Positions 1 to 9,076 of a stretch of DNA of 64,000 bases are shown piece after piece (positions within the stretch are counted from its first letter, which is position 1; each line of letters opens with the position of its first letter). A program made the translations under genes and the position numbers. The DNA is from Janthinobacterium agaricidamnosum. GTDB taxonomy: Bacteria > Pseudomonadota > Gammaproteobacteria > Burkholderiales > Burkholderiaceae_D. The notes under the pieces were generated by a model, which was given only the letters and a program-made list of their open reading frames with translations, was not told where the DNA came from and did no database searches. The stretch spans positions 5,642,001 through 5,706,000 of the forward strand of contig NZ_CP033019.1 in assembly GCF_003667705.1 (NCBI RefSeq), given 5' to 3'.

Positions 1-2
1 CG

Positions 3-911
3 GTGCTGGGGTCCATCTTCGGGTCGCGCATCGAGGAAGAAGCGATCAAGCTCAGCGATCAGCTGCCGACCTTGCTCAAGGGGAATAATTTTGCCGAACG
101 CATCCCATTGCCCGAATTCATGGAGCCCTTGCGCGCGCGCCTGCTGTCCTTCATGCAGACGCAGCTGAGCAGCGGTACGGGACAAGCCATGCCGCTGGCG
201 AAGGAACTGGGCTTGACCGTCATGCATGCGGCCAGCAACCTGATCTATCTGGTGCTGGTGCCCGTGCTGAGCTTTTTGCTGATCAAGGAAGGCCCGGACA
301 TGCGCGACGGCTTGCTGTCCCTGCTGAACCGCCCGAACAAGAAACTCTGGGGCGCCATCATCGATGACCTCGACATCCTGCTGTCGCGCTATGTACGCGC
401 CCTGCTGCTGTTGTCGATCGCCACGTTTGTGTCTTACAGCATCGCCTTTTCCCTGATGGGCGTGCCGTACAGCCTGCTGCTGGCCGGCGCGGCCGCCTTG
501 CTGGAATTCATCCCGTTTGCCGGTCCGCTGGCGGCGGCCGTCATCGCCGTGGTCGTGGCCGGTTTCAGCGGCTTCGAGCACGTGTTCTGGCTGATCGGCT
601 TTATCGCCGCCTACCGTTTGTTCCAGGATTACGTGGTCAACCCGTATTTGATGAGCGAAGGCGTGGAAGTGAGCCCGCTGATGGTGATCGTCGGCTTGCT
701 GGCCGGCGACCAGTTGGGTGGCGTGGTCGGCATCTTCCTGTCCGTGCCCGTGATGGCGGCCATCAAGATCGTCTTCGTGCGCGCGCGGGCAGCCTTGCAG
801 GCGCGCCACGATGCACTGGAGAAAGCCGAACAGGCGGCAGAGGAAGCGCGCGCCCAGGCCTTGGCCGAGGCGGCGCTATTGCAGGAACAGGGCAGCAAGG
901 TGGCCCTGTAA
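3..911 (+). CDS. AI-2E family (PerM/YdiK-type) transporter, 5' truncated by window edge
   Basis: Polytopic inner-membrane protein of the AI-2E/PerM exporter family. Only the C-terminal 302 residues are in the window; the family is usually about 350 residues, so the true start lies upstream and the GTG at position 3 is not taken as the start. The visible part has the family layout: a soluble segment, then hydrophobic segments around residues 75-95, 130-160, 160-185, 190-205 and 225-260, including the LLLAGAAALLEFIPFAGP segment typical of the family. The tail is a charged Ala/Glu-rich helix. Substrate is unknown; the AI-2 name is historical. It converges with the chemoreceptor gene on the other strand, 10 bp away, with no terminator between. 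Confidence 0.85.
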   Translation: MLGSIFGSRIEEEAIKLSDQLPTLLKGNNFAERIPLPEFMEPLRARLLSFMQTQLSSGTGQAMPLAKELGLTVMHAASNLIYLVLVPVLSFLLIKEGPDMRDGLLSLLNRPNKKLWGAIIDDLDILLSRYVRALLLLSIATFVSYSIAFSLMGVPYSLLLAGAAALLEFIPFAGPLAAAVIAVVVAGFSGFEHVFWLIGFIAAYRLFQDYVVNPYLMSEGVEVSPLMVIVGLLAGDQLGGVVGIFLSVPVMAAIKIVFVRARAALQARHDALEKAEQAAEEARAQALAEAALLQEQGSKVAL

Positions 912-921
912 GCCCGCTAGA

Positions 922-2652
922 TTAAAACTCTTCCCATTCGCCGCTGCTGTCTGCAGCGGGCTTGGCAGCACGTGGCTGGGCCGGAGCGGCTGCCGAGGCA
1001 GTACGGCTTGGCGTCAGGCGCAACGCCGGGCGTTTCAAGGCCGTGCTGGCGGCGGCCACGACAGGCTTGCGCAAGGCAGGCTTGGCCGCTGCCGGGCCGC
1101 TGTGGTTGGCGTCGAGTTTAAAAATGCTGACCATCTCGGCCAGCGCCGCAGCCTGCTCCTGCATGGATTCCGAAGCGGCTGCCGCTTCTTCCACCAGCGC
1201 CGCATTCTGTTGCGTCACGGTATCCATTTCCGCCACAGCTTGATTGATCTGGCCGATGCCCAGTTCCTGCTCGCGGCCGGCGGCGCTGATTTCGCCCATG
1301 ATGTCCGTCACGCGGCGGATGCTGGACACGATCTCGTCCATCGTCGTGCCCGTCTGGCTGACCAGCGCGCTACCGGCGCCCACGTTTTGTACCGACGCTT
1401 CGATCAGCATCTTGATGTCCTTGGCGGCGGAAGCCGAGCGGTGCGCCAGGTTGCGCACTTCCGTGGCGACGACGGCAAAGCCACGGCCTTGCTCGCCGGC
1501 GCGGGCCGCTTCCACGGCCGCGTTCAGGGCCAGGATGTTGGTCTGGAAGGCAATGCCGTCGATCACGCCGATGATGTCGGCGATCTTTTTCGACGATTCG
1601 CTGATGGTGCCCATGGTGTCGACCACTTGCGCCACCAGTGCGCCGCCTTTCACCGCCACGTCCGAAGCGGAAACGGCCAGCTGGTTGGCCTGGCGCGCAT
1701 TGTCGGAGTTCTGCTTGACGGTCGAGGTCAGCTCTTCCAGCGACGAGGCCGTTTCTTCCAGGCTCGACGCTTGCTGTTCCGTGCGGCTCGATAAGTCCAG
1801 ATTGCCCGAGGCGATTTCATTGCTGGCCGTGGCGATGGCACCGCTGCCGTCGCGCACGCCGCGCACGGTGGTCGACAGGCGTTCCTGCATTTTCTGCAAG
1901 CCCGTCAGCAAGGCGCCCATCTCGTCGTGGCGCGTGATGACGATGTCGTTGGCCAGGTTGCCGTCGGAAATGGCGCCGAAATGGCGCAGGGCCTGGTCCA
2001 GCGGGCCAAAGATGGCGCGCAGCAGCAAGAAGCTGGAAATAATCGTCAGCAAGGCGCCCACGATCATGCCGCCGATGGCCATGGTCACCTGGGTACGGTA
2101 GCTGGACTGGCTTTCCGCATACATCTTGGCGGCCGAGCTGGCCTGGTATTGCGTCAAGGTTTCAGCGGCCTGGTCCAGGGTGCGGTACAGCGGCGTCAGC
2201 CCTTTCATCATCAAGCCGTCCGCTTGCGCGATGTTGCCTTCACGCAAAGCCTTGCTCATGGTCAGCACGCCATTGTTCATGTAATCGCTGCGCTTCTTGT
2301 CCATGTCGTCGGACAGGCGCTTTTCTTCCGCGCTCTGCGGCAAGGCCAGGTACACCTTCCACGACTTGTTGGATGCTTCCAGAAATTGTTCCGCGCGCGC
2401 CAGGGTATCCTTGGCATCGGGCGCGTCCGGGTGCACCATCACGCGGTCCATCGTGAACCGCGCGCGGCCCAGGGCAATTTGCGATTCGCCGATCGCTTGC
2501 GTCGAGGCCAGCTGATTGCTGTAGACCTCGTTGAGGCTGTTGTTGGCCGATTTCAGGCTGATGATGCTCATCACGCCCAGCAAGGCGATCAACACGCCCA
2601 GCACACTCATGGTAGCGATCAGACGCATTTTTATTGTTATATTCGACAGCAT
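922..2652 (-). CDS. Methyl-accepting chemotaxis protein, 4HB sensor type
   Basis: Transmembrane chemoreceptor that signals through CheW/CheA. Residues 10-32 form TM1, about 33-188 are a mostly helical periplasmic four-helix-bundle sensor, 190-214 form TM2, HAMP follows at about 212-265, and the cytoplasmic signalling hairpin runs to about 510 with the conserved tip around [17 protein letters not shown]. An Ala/Pro-rich linker ends in EWEEF, resembling the C-terminal pentapeptide (consensus NWETF) that tethers CheR/CheB. At 576 residues it is a normal length. The start ATG is preceded by AAGGAAAA on the minus strand. Ligand unknown. The signalling region is very close to that of the receptor at 11466-13178. 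Confidence 0.93.
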   Translation of the reverse strand: MLSNITIKMRLIATMSVLGVLIALLGVMSIISLKSANNSLNEVYSNQLASTQAIGESQIALGRARFTMDRVMVHPDAPDAKDTLARAEQFLEASNKSWKVYLALPQSAEEKRLSDDMDKKRSDYMNNGVLTMSKALREGNIAQADGLMMKGLTPLYRTLDQAAETLTQYQASSAAKMYAESQSSYRTQVTMAIGGMIVGALLTIISSFLLLRAIFGPLDQALRHFGAISDGNLANDIVITRHDEMGALLTGLQKMQERLSTTVRGVRDGSGAIATASNEIASGNLDLSSRTEQQASSLEETASSLEELTSTVKQNSDNARQANQLAVSASDVAVKGGALVAQVVDTMGTISESSKKIADIIGVIDGIAFQTNILALNAAVEAARAGEQGRGFAVVATEVRNLAHRSASAAKDIKMLIEASVQNVGAGSALVSQTGTTMDEIVSSIRRVTDIMGEISAAGREQELGIGQINQAVAEMDTVTQQNAALVEEAAAASESMQEQAAALAEMVSIFKLDANHSGPAAAKPALRKPVVAAASTALKRPALRLTPSRTASAAAPAQPRAAKPAADSSGEWEEF

Positions 2653-3163
2653 GCAGTTTTCCTTGGTAAGGGCGCGACCGTGCCACCGCCTGCCGGACGA
2701 GATAGCGGCAAACGCCAGATGGGCGGATCACGTGAATTGTTCAGGACAGGTCGATACGGCGTGTGCGGCGGCAGGGGGGAAGGCGGCCCGCGCATATCGT
2801 CAGGAGTGCAAGACAGGGCAACGAGGTCGAGGTTTCCTGTACTTTTAATTTCCTGACTGCAAGATACAGGGAAAGATTACCAGTAGCAACATCCGTCTGG
2901 AATTTTCACGCTTTGTAACAAGCGGATGATGTTTTTTGCGCAGAACTGGCATTCCGCTGACGTGCGCGGTCGCTTGGGAATGCCATTTATGCTAAGTAAC
3001 CCCCAATAAATTATTGTGATTTCTGACTGCCATAACCGGCGCTCTGCGGCGTTGCTCACTGCTAGCAGTGCCCGCACTGCGTCGCAGCGAGTGCCTTGCA
3101 TAGCATCCGGTTCTGTTCGTCATAAATTCACACTAATTTCCCGAGGATTACTTAGCCAACTAG
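2653..3163. other. Gene-poor intergenic region (511 bp)
   Basis: No convincing gene. It must contain the promoter of the chemoreceptor transcribed leftwards. An open frame on the minus strand at 2877-3101 has no recognisable domain or ribosome site and reads through the hairpin element at 3024-3122, so it is not called. The right half is that structured element. Confidence 0.6.
3024..3122. repeat. Structured palindromic intergenic element
   Basis: Nested inverted repeats. The outer arms share TGAC, AACCGG and GCT with the complement of the other end; the centre holds a perfect 14-bp palindrome CACTGCTAGCAGTG at 3057-3070, followed by GCACT...AGTGC (3074-3094). The general design (outer arms, inner palindrome, GC-rich body) is like the elements at 25103-25232 and 33619-33738, but the sequence is different. 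Function unknown. Confidence 0.5.
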
Positions 3164-4783
3164 TTAATACATGGTTTCTTCGATGAGCTGGCCATCGTCG
3201 CGGAAATACTGAAACCGGCCCGTTTTCCTGCCCATGTTGTAGGCACCGATCTGCTTCGGCTTTCCGTTCTGGAAATTCTCGATATTGACGCCATGCAGCA
3301 CGCCCTTGTGCCAGTTGCGGTGAAATTGCGGCAGTTCGCCATCGGGATACAACAGGGTTTCCGCACCATCGCGCTTGCCGTCGGCAAACGTGCCTTGGTA
3401 GCGCCGCTTGCCGTCCGGATAAAAACTTTCCATCGTGCCATCGAGCACACCGAGGCGGTAATGTTCGACCAGTTCCAGCCGGCCATCGGCCGCATACTGC
3501 TCCAGCTTGCCATCGGGTTTGCCATTGAGCATGGTCAACACTTGCCAGCCGCCGTCCGGCGTCGATTTCTTCCATGGCCCCTGTTTGATGTCATCGACAT
3601 AGTTGCCGCCACCGCCAGGTTCCACCCACTGTCCCTGCTTCTTGCCATTCAAATAACTACCCTGCCATTGCACCACGCCACCGGCACGGCGCTCGCTGGG
3701 GCCGTCCAGGCGGTCTTTCACGAAATGGTCGTAACCGGTGTAGCTGTGCATGTCCGCTGCGCGCCATTCCTCCACGCCCAGGCGCACGTCCCAGCGCCCC
3801 GTGCGCTGGCCCCGCTGCATCATGCCCGTGGTGGTCTCGTCGCCGCTTGCATACGTCCACGGCCCCTCGGCCTTGTCGTCGACAAAGGCGCCAGACGAGC
3901 GGATGGTATTGGGCTCTTCGTAATGCCATACGCCGGTGCGCTTGCCCTGCGCATACAGGCCGCGGGCAAACACGCTGCCCACGCAGCAATTGACGTCGTA
4001 CTCGATGAATGGCCCGTCCTGGCTGCCGGCAAAGCGTTGCGGCTGCGTTTCCCATGTGATCCATTTGATGTGATAACTGGGCGCGCGGCCCCCTTCCCAG
4101 CCCTTTCCCAGCAGATACGTGACGGTCAGATAATGGCCATCCTTTTCCTGGTACGTCTTTTTATAGGCAAACGCGGGGGCGTCGGCTGGCTTGCCGGGCA
4201 ATAATTCACCGTCGATATTGAAATAGCCGGCCAGCTTGCCATGCGCATGCTCGATGGCGTCAAACCCGGCCACGCCCGTGGGCGCGTAGGCGATGCTGTA
4301 GTCGATCAACTGCAAGGAGGCCAGCGCGGCGCGCACCTGCGCCTCGTCCATGGTTGTTGCGCCGCGCACGATGGCGTCCAGCGCGGGCTGCAAGGCCGGC
4401 ACCTTGAACATCTTGCCGCCGCTGCGCTCGTAGCGGTAGGCATGCAAGCCGTAGGCTGCGCCACTGTTAGCACTGCGGCTGAGCACGAACGTGGTTTCAC
4501 CCTCGCTGTCGAGATCCAGCTGGAACACGGCCTCGATGCTGGCCTGGCCGTACTTGTCCAGGTTCATGCGTTTTTCACTGATGCCGTTGCACTGGCAATA
4601 GTAGCCGTTGACCTCGCCATTTTCCCGCAGGAAGGCCAGCACCACGCCGCCGTCGCGGCGCTCGACCGCGCTGGCGAAGGCCATGGGCATACCCTCATAA
4701 AAACGCGGCGCGGCCTGCGCTGGCGCCATGGTGGCCCAGGCCAGCGCCATGGCCATCGTGCTCATCCAAAATGTGTACCGCAT
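3164..4783 (-). CDS. Secreted MORN-repeat (YwqK-like) protein
   Basis: Predicted 539-residue exported protein. The start is the ATG at 4783, giving a signal peptide (MRYTFWMSTMAMALAWATMAPAQA); an in-frame start 27 bp upstream would spoil it. From about residue 250 to the end it carries repeated DGxxxGxWxxY-type units (for example DGKLEQYAADGRLELVEHY, DGTMESFYPDGKRRYQGTF, DGAETLLYPDGELPQF), the MORN_2 pattern seen in the YwqK family. The N-terminal 240 residues contain CQC and are not recognised. The antitoxin label attached to YwqK proteins in databases should not be transferred; a periplasmic or surface role is inferred from the signal peptide. It is downstream of the EamA gene, same strand, 39 bp apart. 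Confidence 0.75.
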   Translation of the reverse strand: MRYTFWMSTMAMALAWATMAPAQAAPRFYEGMPMAFASAVERRDGGVVLAFLRENGEVNGYYCQCNGISEKRMNLDKYGQASIEAVFQLDLDSEGETTFVLSRSANSGAAYGLHAYRYERSGGKMFKVPALQPALDAIVRGATTMDEAQVRAALASLQLIDYSIAYAPTGVAGFDAIEHAHGKLAGYFNIDGELLPGKPADAPAFAYKKTYQEKDGHYLTVTYLLGKGWEGGRAPSYHIKWITWETQPQRFAGSQDGPFIEYDVNCCVGSVFARGLYAQGKRTGVWHYEEPNTIRSSGAFVDDKAEGPWTYASGDETTTGMMQRGQRTGRWDVRLGVEEWRAADMHSYTGYDHFVKDRLDGPSERRAGGVVQWQGSYLNGKKQGQWVEPGGGGNYVDDIKQGPWKKSTPDGGWQVLTMLNGKPDGKLEQYAADGRLELVEHYRLGVLDGTMESFYPDGKRRYQGTFADGKRDGAETLLYPDGELPQFHRNWHKGVLHGVNIENFQNGKPKQIGAYNMGRKTGRFQYFRDDGQLIEETMY

Positions 4784-4822
4784 GTCAACTCCACTGCCGA
4801 AAGCCGCCATTATGCATGGCCA

Positions 4823-5737
4823 TCAGGCAAGACCGGACACCCCAGGACGCCGGCCAAACAGCGGCCGCTGCACCGTCTGCGCCAGCAGCACGCCCAGCAG
4901 CGAGATGCCGCCGCCGACCAGGTGATAGAGATGCATGCTTTCATGCAGCCAGACGATGGCCAGCAAGGCCGTCAGCAGGGGCAGCAGATTGACGTAGATG
5001 CTGCAGCGGTTCGGTCCCAGCAATTTGACGCCCTCGATCCACAGGTAGGACAGCACGATGGATGAGCCGATGCCCGCATAGCCGATCAGGGGCAAGGTGG
5101 TGGCGTCCAGCCGGGCGCTGCCGGGCGGCAGCAACAGAAACAGCGGCAGCATGCACACCAGGGCCGCCAGCGCCTGGCAATAAATAGCTTGCCAGGCGGG
5201 AATGGACAGACGCCAGCGGCGCAGCAGCACGCCGTACAGGGCAAAGCTCAGGCAGGCCAGCAGCATCAGCGCATCGCCCGCATGCACGCCCTGCTGCAGC
5301 AAGGCCAGCACGTCGCCGCGCCCGACCAGGTACAGCAAGCCGCCAAACGACAGCACGCCGCCGGCCGCCATGCCGACCGTCAGGCGCTCGCCCAGCAGCA
5401 GCACGCTGAGCAGTGCCGTCATCAGCGGCGCCAGCGCCGTGACGATGGCCATGTTCGTCGCCGTCGTCGATTCGGCGGCGCGGTAGGACAGGCTCTGGAA
5501 CAGCGCCATCGACATCAGGCCGCACAGGGCCAGCTGCCACCACTGGCGCCGCAGCGCATGACGGTTGCGCCACAGGGGACGGGCGATAAACGGCGTCATC
5601 ACCAGCAAGACGAGCACCAGCCGATAAAACGTGATGGCCGTGGGGGCGATGCTGGACGCGGCCAGCTTCGAGACGACGACGTTGCCGGCCCACAGCAGCA
5701 TGGCCAGAAAAGGATACAGATAGGCGCGCACAGGCAT
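4823..5737 (-). CDS. EamA/DMT-superfamily permease
   Basis: Ten-helix inner-membrane exporter of the drug/metabolite transporter superfamily, 304 residues, built as two EamA halves (about 5-135 and 150-290). Motifs include LLWAGNVVVSKLAA near the N-terminus and TALAPLMTALLSVLLLGERLT closing the first half, both standard for the family. A much longer open frame reaches 6577, but the part beyond 5737 is antisense to the AraC gene; the ATG at 5737 has a CTGGAG ribosome site and opens directly into TM1. Divergent from the AraC regulator at 5840, which probably controls it; such pairs are often metabolite or amino-acid exporters, but the substrate cannot be read here. Confidence 0.9.
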   Translation of the reverse strand: MPVRAYLYPFLAMLLWAGNVVVSKLAASSIAPTAITFYRLVLVLLVMTPFIARPLWRNRHALRRQWWQLALCGLMSMALFQSLSYRAAESTTATNMAIVTALAPLMTALLSVLLLGERLTVGMAAGGVLSFGGLLYLVGRGDVLALLQQGVHAGDALMLLACLSFALYGVLLRRWRLSIPAWQAIYCQALAALVCMLPLFLLLPPGSARLDATTLPLIGYAGIGSSIVLSYLWIEGVKLLGPNRCSIYVNLLPLLTALLAIVWLHESMHLYHLVGGGISLLGVLLAQTVQRPLFGRRPGVSGLA

Positions 5738-5839
5738 GCGTAGCTCCAGGAATAGTTGCGGGGAACCATCATGCCGCAGGCGCGCCGCGCCTTCTCGCGC
5801 TAAGATGTCCATACCTATCGCAAAACTGACGCTCTTTTT

Positions 5840-6628
5840 ATGGATTGCACCTCCCCCGCCTTTCAGGAATTGCTGCCCGTCACGGCGCGCGCCATGGCGC
5901 TGGCCGTCGACTATGCGCATGGCCACGTGATTTCCGTACACCGCCACACGCATGCGCAATTGCTGTACGCCATCGAGGGCGTGATGACCATCGAGGCGCA
6001 GGGCGGGCGCTGGGTGGTGCCGCCCACGCGCGGCGTGTGGCTGCAACCCGGCATCGCGCACCAGGTGCGCATGAGCGGCGCCGTGAAAATGCGCACGGTG
6101 TTCGTCAACTGCGCCAATTCTCCATTGCTGCCTGGCCACAGTTGCGTGCTCGACATCAGCCCCCTGCTGCGGCAACTGATCGTGGCGGCCGTCGACATCG
6201 CGCCCGATTTTACGGAAGGCAGCCGCGACTGGCATCTGCTGCAATTGCTGTTGCACGAACTGGGCAGCCTGCCTGTGCTGCCCCTGTATCTGCCCTTGCC
6301 TGCGGACGCGCGCCTGCGCGGCTTCTGCGCGCGGCTGATGGAACAGCCGGGCGAACAGCTGACGGTGGCGCACTGGGCGCAGGAACTGGCGATCACCGAG
6401 CGCAGCCTGCACCGTTTGTTCCAGAAGCAGACGGGCATGCGCTTCGGCCAGTGGCGCCAGCAGGCGCGGCTGCTGCGGGCGCTGGAGCAATTGGCGCGCG
6501 GCGGCAAGGTCATCGACGTGGCCATGGACAATGGCTACACGAGCCAAAGCGCGTTTGCCGCCATGTTCAAAAAGCATTTCGGCACGACGCCGACGGCGTT
6601 TTACCAGGCAAAAGTCATCGCCGCGTAA
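5840..6628 (+). CDS. AraC-family regulator with cupin N-terminus
   Basis: 262-residue transcription factor. The N-terminal about 100 residues are a cupin-like ligand domain (HRHTHAQLLYAIEGVMTIEAQGG, with a His-rich turn), and residues about 160-262 carry the two helix-turn-helix motifs (LAITERSLHRLFQKQTGM and VAMDNGYTSQSAFAAMFKKHFGTTP). It reads away from the EamA permease across a 102-bp gap, the usual geometry for a regulator controlling an exporter and itself. The regulator at 25822-26664 has the same architecture but is only moderately similar. Effector unknown. Confidence 0.9.
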   Translation: MDCTSPAFQELLPVTARAMALAVDYAHGHVISVHRHTHAQLLYAIEGVMTIEAQGGRWVVPPTRGVWLQPGIAHQVRMSGAVKMRTVFVNCANSPLLPGHSCVLDISPLLRQLIVAAVDIAPDFTEGSRDWHLLQLLLHELGSLPVLPLYLPLPADARLRGFCARLMEQPGEQLTVAHWAQELAITERSLHRLFQKQTGMRFGQWRQQARLLRALEQLARGGKVIDVAMDNGYTSQSAFAAMFKKHFGTTPTAFYQAKVIAA

Positions 6629-6659
6629 AAAAAATGCTGCTATGCATCAATAATCATGG

Positions 6660-6700
6660 GCGATAAGCGCCGGGCTTGTTATCATCGCAAGCCTTATCGC
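6660..6700 (+). promoter_or_regulatory. Two-part hairpin upstream of marC
   Basis: GCGATAAG (6660-6667) pairs with CTTATCGC (6693-6700), and inside it GGCTTG (6673-6678) pairs with CAAGCC (6688-6693). It lies 45 bp before the marC ATG with no T-run, so it is not a standard terminator. It may be an mRNA leader structure or an operator. Low certainty. Confidence 0.35.
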
Positions 6701-6744
6701 ACCGCGCCCATCCTGGCAGCGGTGTTGACCTCTATCACACCACC

Positions 6745-7344
6745 ATGACACAGAATTTCTTCCAGACTTTTATCCTGCTTTTGCTCGTCACCGATCCATT
6801 CGGCAACGTTTCCCTGTTCGTCAACGCCCTGAAACGGGTACCGATCGAGCGGCGCTGGAAAGTCGTGGTGCGTGAATGCCTGATCGCCTTCGGCATCTTG
6901 CTGCTGTTTATGTTCTTCGGCCGCCATTTCCTGAACGCCTTGCAATTGTCGGAAGTGGCGCTGCGCATCGGCGGCGGCGTGATTTTGTTCCTGATCGCCA
7001 TGCGCATGGTGTTTCCGCAGCCAAACGCGGGCAATAGCGACCACGAGATGGGCGGCGAGCCGTTCATCGTGCCGCTGGCCATCCCCGCGCTGGCCGGCCC
7101 GTCGGCCCTGGCCACCGTGCTGCTGTTTTCCTCGCATGAAGTCAATGAAGTGATCGCCCACGTGGCGGGCTTGACGGCCGTGGCCGTCGTCTGGCTGGCC
7201 GTCTTCCTGTGCGCCGAACGCTTGCAGCGGGCGCTCGGTCCAAGGGTCATGACGGCGTTCGAGCGCCTGATGGGCTTGATCCTGACGGCGATGGCCATTG
7301 AAATGCTGCTGGCCGGCATACGCGCGTTCCTGAAGTCCGTTTAA
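6745..7344 (+). CDS. MarC-family integral membrane protein
   Basis: 199-residue six-helix inner-membrane protein of the MarC/NAAT family. It opens FFQTFILLLLVTDPFGNVSLFVNALKRVP, the family signature (x-DPFGN-x-P/L), with further helices at about 35-60, 68-85, 105-125, 140-160 and 175-197. The ATG at 6745 gives the standard N-terminus; the in-frame start 69 bp upstream would add a non-conserved hydrophilic stretch overlapping the hairpin. Members have been proposed as small neutral amino-acid transporters; the E. coli MarC link to multiple antibiotic resistance has been withdrawn in the literature, so no drug-efflux role is given. Confidence 0.88.
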   Translation: MTQNFFQTFILLLLVTDPFGNVSLFVNALKRVPIERRWKVVVRECLIAFGILLLFMFFGRHFLNALQLSEVALRIGGGVILFLIAMRMVFPQPNAGNSDHEMGGEPFIVPLAIPALAGPSALATVLLFSSHEVNEVIAHVAGLTAVAVVWLAVFLCAERLQRALGPRVMTAFERLMGLILTAMAIEMLLAGIRAFLKSV

Positions 7345-7375
7345 CATAGAGCATTCATCCACTGGAGAAATCACC

Positions 7376-7921
7376 ATGAGCCGTTGCGCCCACATTTGCC
7401 TGATGGCCGATTACAACCAGTGGATGAATGCCAAGGTCTACGCAGCGGCGGCCAGCCTGCCGCCCGGCGAGCTGGAGCGCGAGCGGGGCGCCTTTTTCGG
7501 CTCCCTGCTGGCCACTCTGAACCACGTGATGGTGGGCGATACCTTGTGGCTGCAGCGCTACGCGAAACATCCGGCCGGTTTCCCCCTGCTCGATCCCATC
7601 AGCGCCATCACGCCGCCCGCGTCGCTCACGCAACCGCTGTTCGCGGCCGACGATTTTGCCGCCATGCACGCGCACCGGCAATGGCTGGACCAGGTCATCA
7701 TAGACTGGGCCGCGTCCATCCGCGAAGAAGACCTCGACCATTTGCTCGATTACCGCAACAGCAAGGGGCCGAACCGGCGCGAGTTTTTCAGCCTGCTCAT
7801 GCATTTCTTTAACCACCAGACGCATCACCGGGGCCAGGCCAGCACCTTGCTGTCGCAAGCGGGCGTGGACATCGGCGACACGGATTTACTGTTTCGCATC
7901 CCCAACCATCTTGCCGACTGA
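7376..7921 (+). CDS. DinB/YfiT-fold protein (putative metal-dependent enzyme)
   Basis: 181-residue soluble four-helix-bundle protein of the DinB superfamily (unrelated to DNA polymerase IV). Candidate metal ligands are the His in LLATLNHVMVGDTLW (about residue 50) and the pair in MHFFNHQTHHRGQASTLL (about residues 141-149), matching the family His triad. GGAGAAATCACC precedes the ATG. Relatives act as thiol-dependent transferases or are uncharacterised, so the reaction is not assigned. Its last 36 bp overlap, tail to tail, the end of the MFS gene on the other strand. Confidence 0.85.
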   Translation: MSRCAHICLMADYNQWMNAKVYAAAASLPPGELERERGAFFGSLLATLNHVMVGDTLWLQRYAKHPAGFPLLDPISAITPPASLTQPLFAADDFAAMHAHRQWLDQVIIDWAASIREEDLDHLLDYRNSKGPNRREFFSLLMHFFNHQTHHRGQASTLLSQAGVDIGDTDLLFRIPNHLAD

Positions 7922-9076
7922 CGGCGGGCGGTACAGCCACGCTTTCACGGCAATCGCTGCCAGCGCCAGCCCGCCCAGCAACGCGCCGCAAGCCAGCGCC
8001 CCCGGCATGCCATAGGACTCGATGGCCATGCCGCCGGCCAGCGCGCCCAGCGTCACGCCCAGGTTGATGGCGGCGATATACACGCCGATGGCGAACGCGG
8101 GCGCCTCGCGCGCTTCGCTGCTGAGCCATACTTGCGTGACGATCAGCCCGCTCGTATGCGCGGCGCCCCAGAACAGCAGCAACACGGCCAGCGCCGCCCA
8201 GCCGATGCCCGTGCCGGCATGCCGGTACAACAGCCAGTACGCCAGCCCCAGCAGCACAGGCTGCAGCAAGACCGTGCGCAGCACATGCGTGCCCAGCTGG
8301 CGCCCCGCAAACAGATTGCCCGCCACGCCACCGATACCAAACACCACCAGCGCCAGCCCCGTCTGGCGCGCCGACAAGCCCGCTTCCTGCTGCAGATACG
8401 CGGCCGCATACGCATACACGGCAAACATGGCGGCAAACACCAGCACGGCGGCGGCGATCGTGAACCACAGCGCAGGTTTGCGCAGCACGGCCAGCTGGCG
8501 GCCATACGCCATCGGCGCCTCGCGCGGCGACTCGGGCAAGAACACATATAAGCCCAGCGCGGCCAGCGCATTGACGAGGGCGCACGCGAGAAACGATGCC
8601 TCGTAGCCAACTTGCGCAGCGATCCAGGTGGTCAGCGGGATGCCCAGCACCATGCCCATGCTGGTGCCCGTGAACGCATGCGCGCCGGCCCGCGCCGCAT
8701 CGCGCGGCGGATACAGGGCGGCGGCGGCCACCATGGCCAGCGAGAAATACACGGGGTGGAACAGGGCCGGCACCACGCGCAGCGCCAGCAGCAGCCCGAA
8801 GCGCGGTGCATACGCCGAGGCCACGCTGGCCAGGGCAAACACGAGCAGCGAGACGATCAGCACGCTCTTGCGGCGCCACCGCGTGGCCAGCAGCACGAGG
8901 AAGGGGCCGCCCACGGCGATCACCAGCGCGAACAGGCTCACCAGCGAACCCGCCTGCGCGGCCGTCACCCCGTAACGCTGCATGATCATCGGCAAGATGC
9001 CGACCACGCCAAACTCGATGCAATACACGCCGAACAGACCCAGCGCGAGGAAGACGATGGGGTGCGGGCGCGTCAT
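7886..9076 (-). CDS. MFS transporter (DHA1-like drug/metabolite efflux)
   Basis: 396-residue twelve-helix major facilitator. The N-terminal half begins FLALGLFGVYCIEFGVVGILPMIMQRYGV and carries the loop 2-3 motif as RWRRKSVLIVSLLVFALAS; TM5 holds GTSMGMVLGIPLTTW, a motif C-like exporter segment. A longer open frame to 10147 is antisense readthrough. The ATG at 9076 overlaps the stop of the serine hydrolase gene by 4 bp (ATGA), indicating translational coupling. Most similar in layout to the AraJ/Bcr-type sugar or drug efflux group; the substrate is not known. Confidence 0.9.
   Translation of the reverse strand: MTRPHPIVFLALGLFGVYCIEFGVVGILPMIMQRYGVTAAQAGSLVSLFALVIAVGGPFLVLLATRWRRKSVLIVSLLVFALASVASAYAPRFGLLLALRVVPALFHPVYFSLAMVAAAALYPPRDAARAGAHAFTGTSMGMVLGIPLTTWIAAQVGYEASFLACALVNALAALGLYVFLPESPREAPMAYGRQLAVLRKPALWFTIAAAVLVFAAMFAVYAYAAAYLQQEAGLSARQTGLALVVFGIGGVAGNLFAGRQLGTHVLRTVLLQPVLLGLAYWLLYRHAGTGIGWAALAVLLLFWGAAHTSGLIVTQVWLSSEAREAPAFAIGVYIAAINLGVTLGALAGGMAIESYGMPGALACGALLGGLALAAIAVKAWLYRPPSVGKMVGDAKQ

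Noticed and set aside
2877..3101. 74-codon open frame on the minus strand
   Set aside because: No ribosome site or known domain, and most of it lies within the structured repeat at 3024-3122.
5738..6577. N-terminal extension of the EamA permease frame on the minus strand
   Set aside because: It is antisense to the AraC regulator and rich in His/Gln/Arg as expected for shadow translation; the permease has a proper start and ribosome site at 5737.
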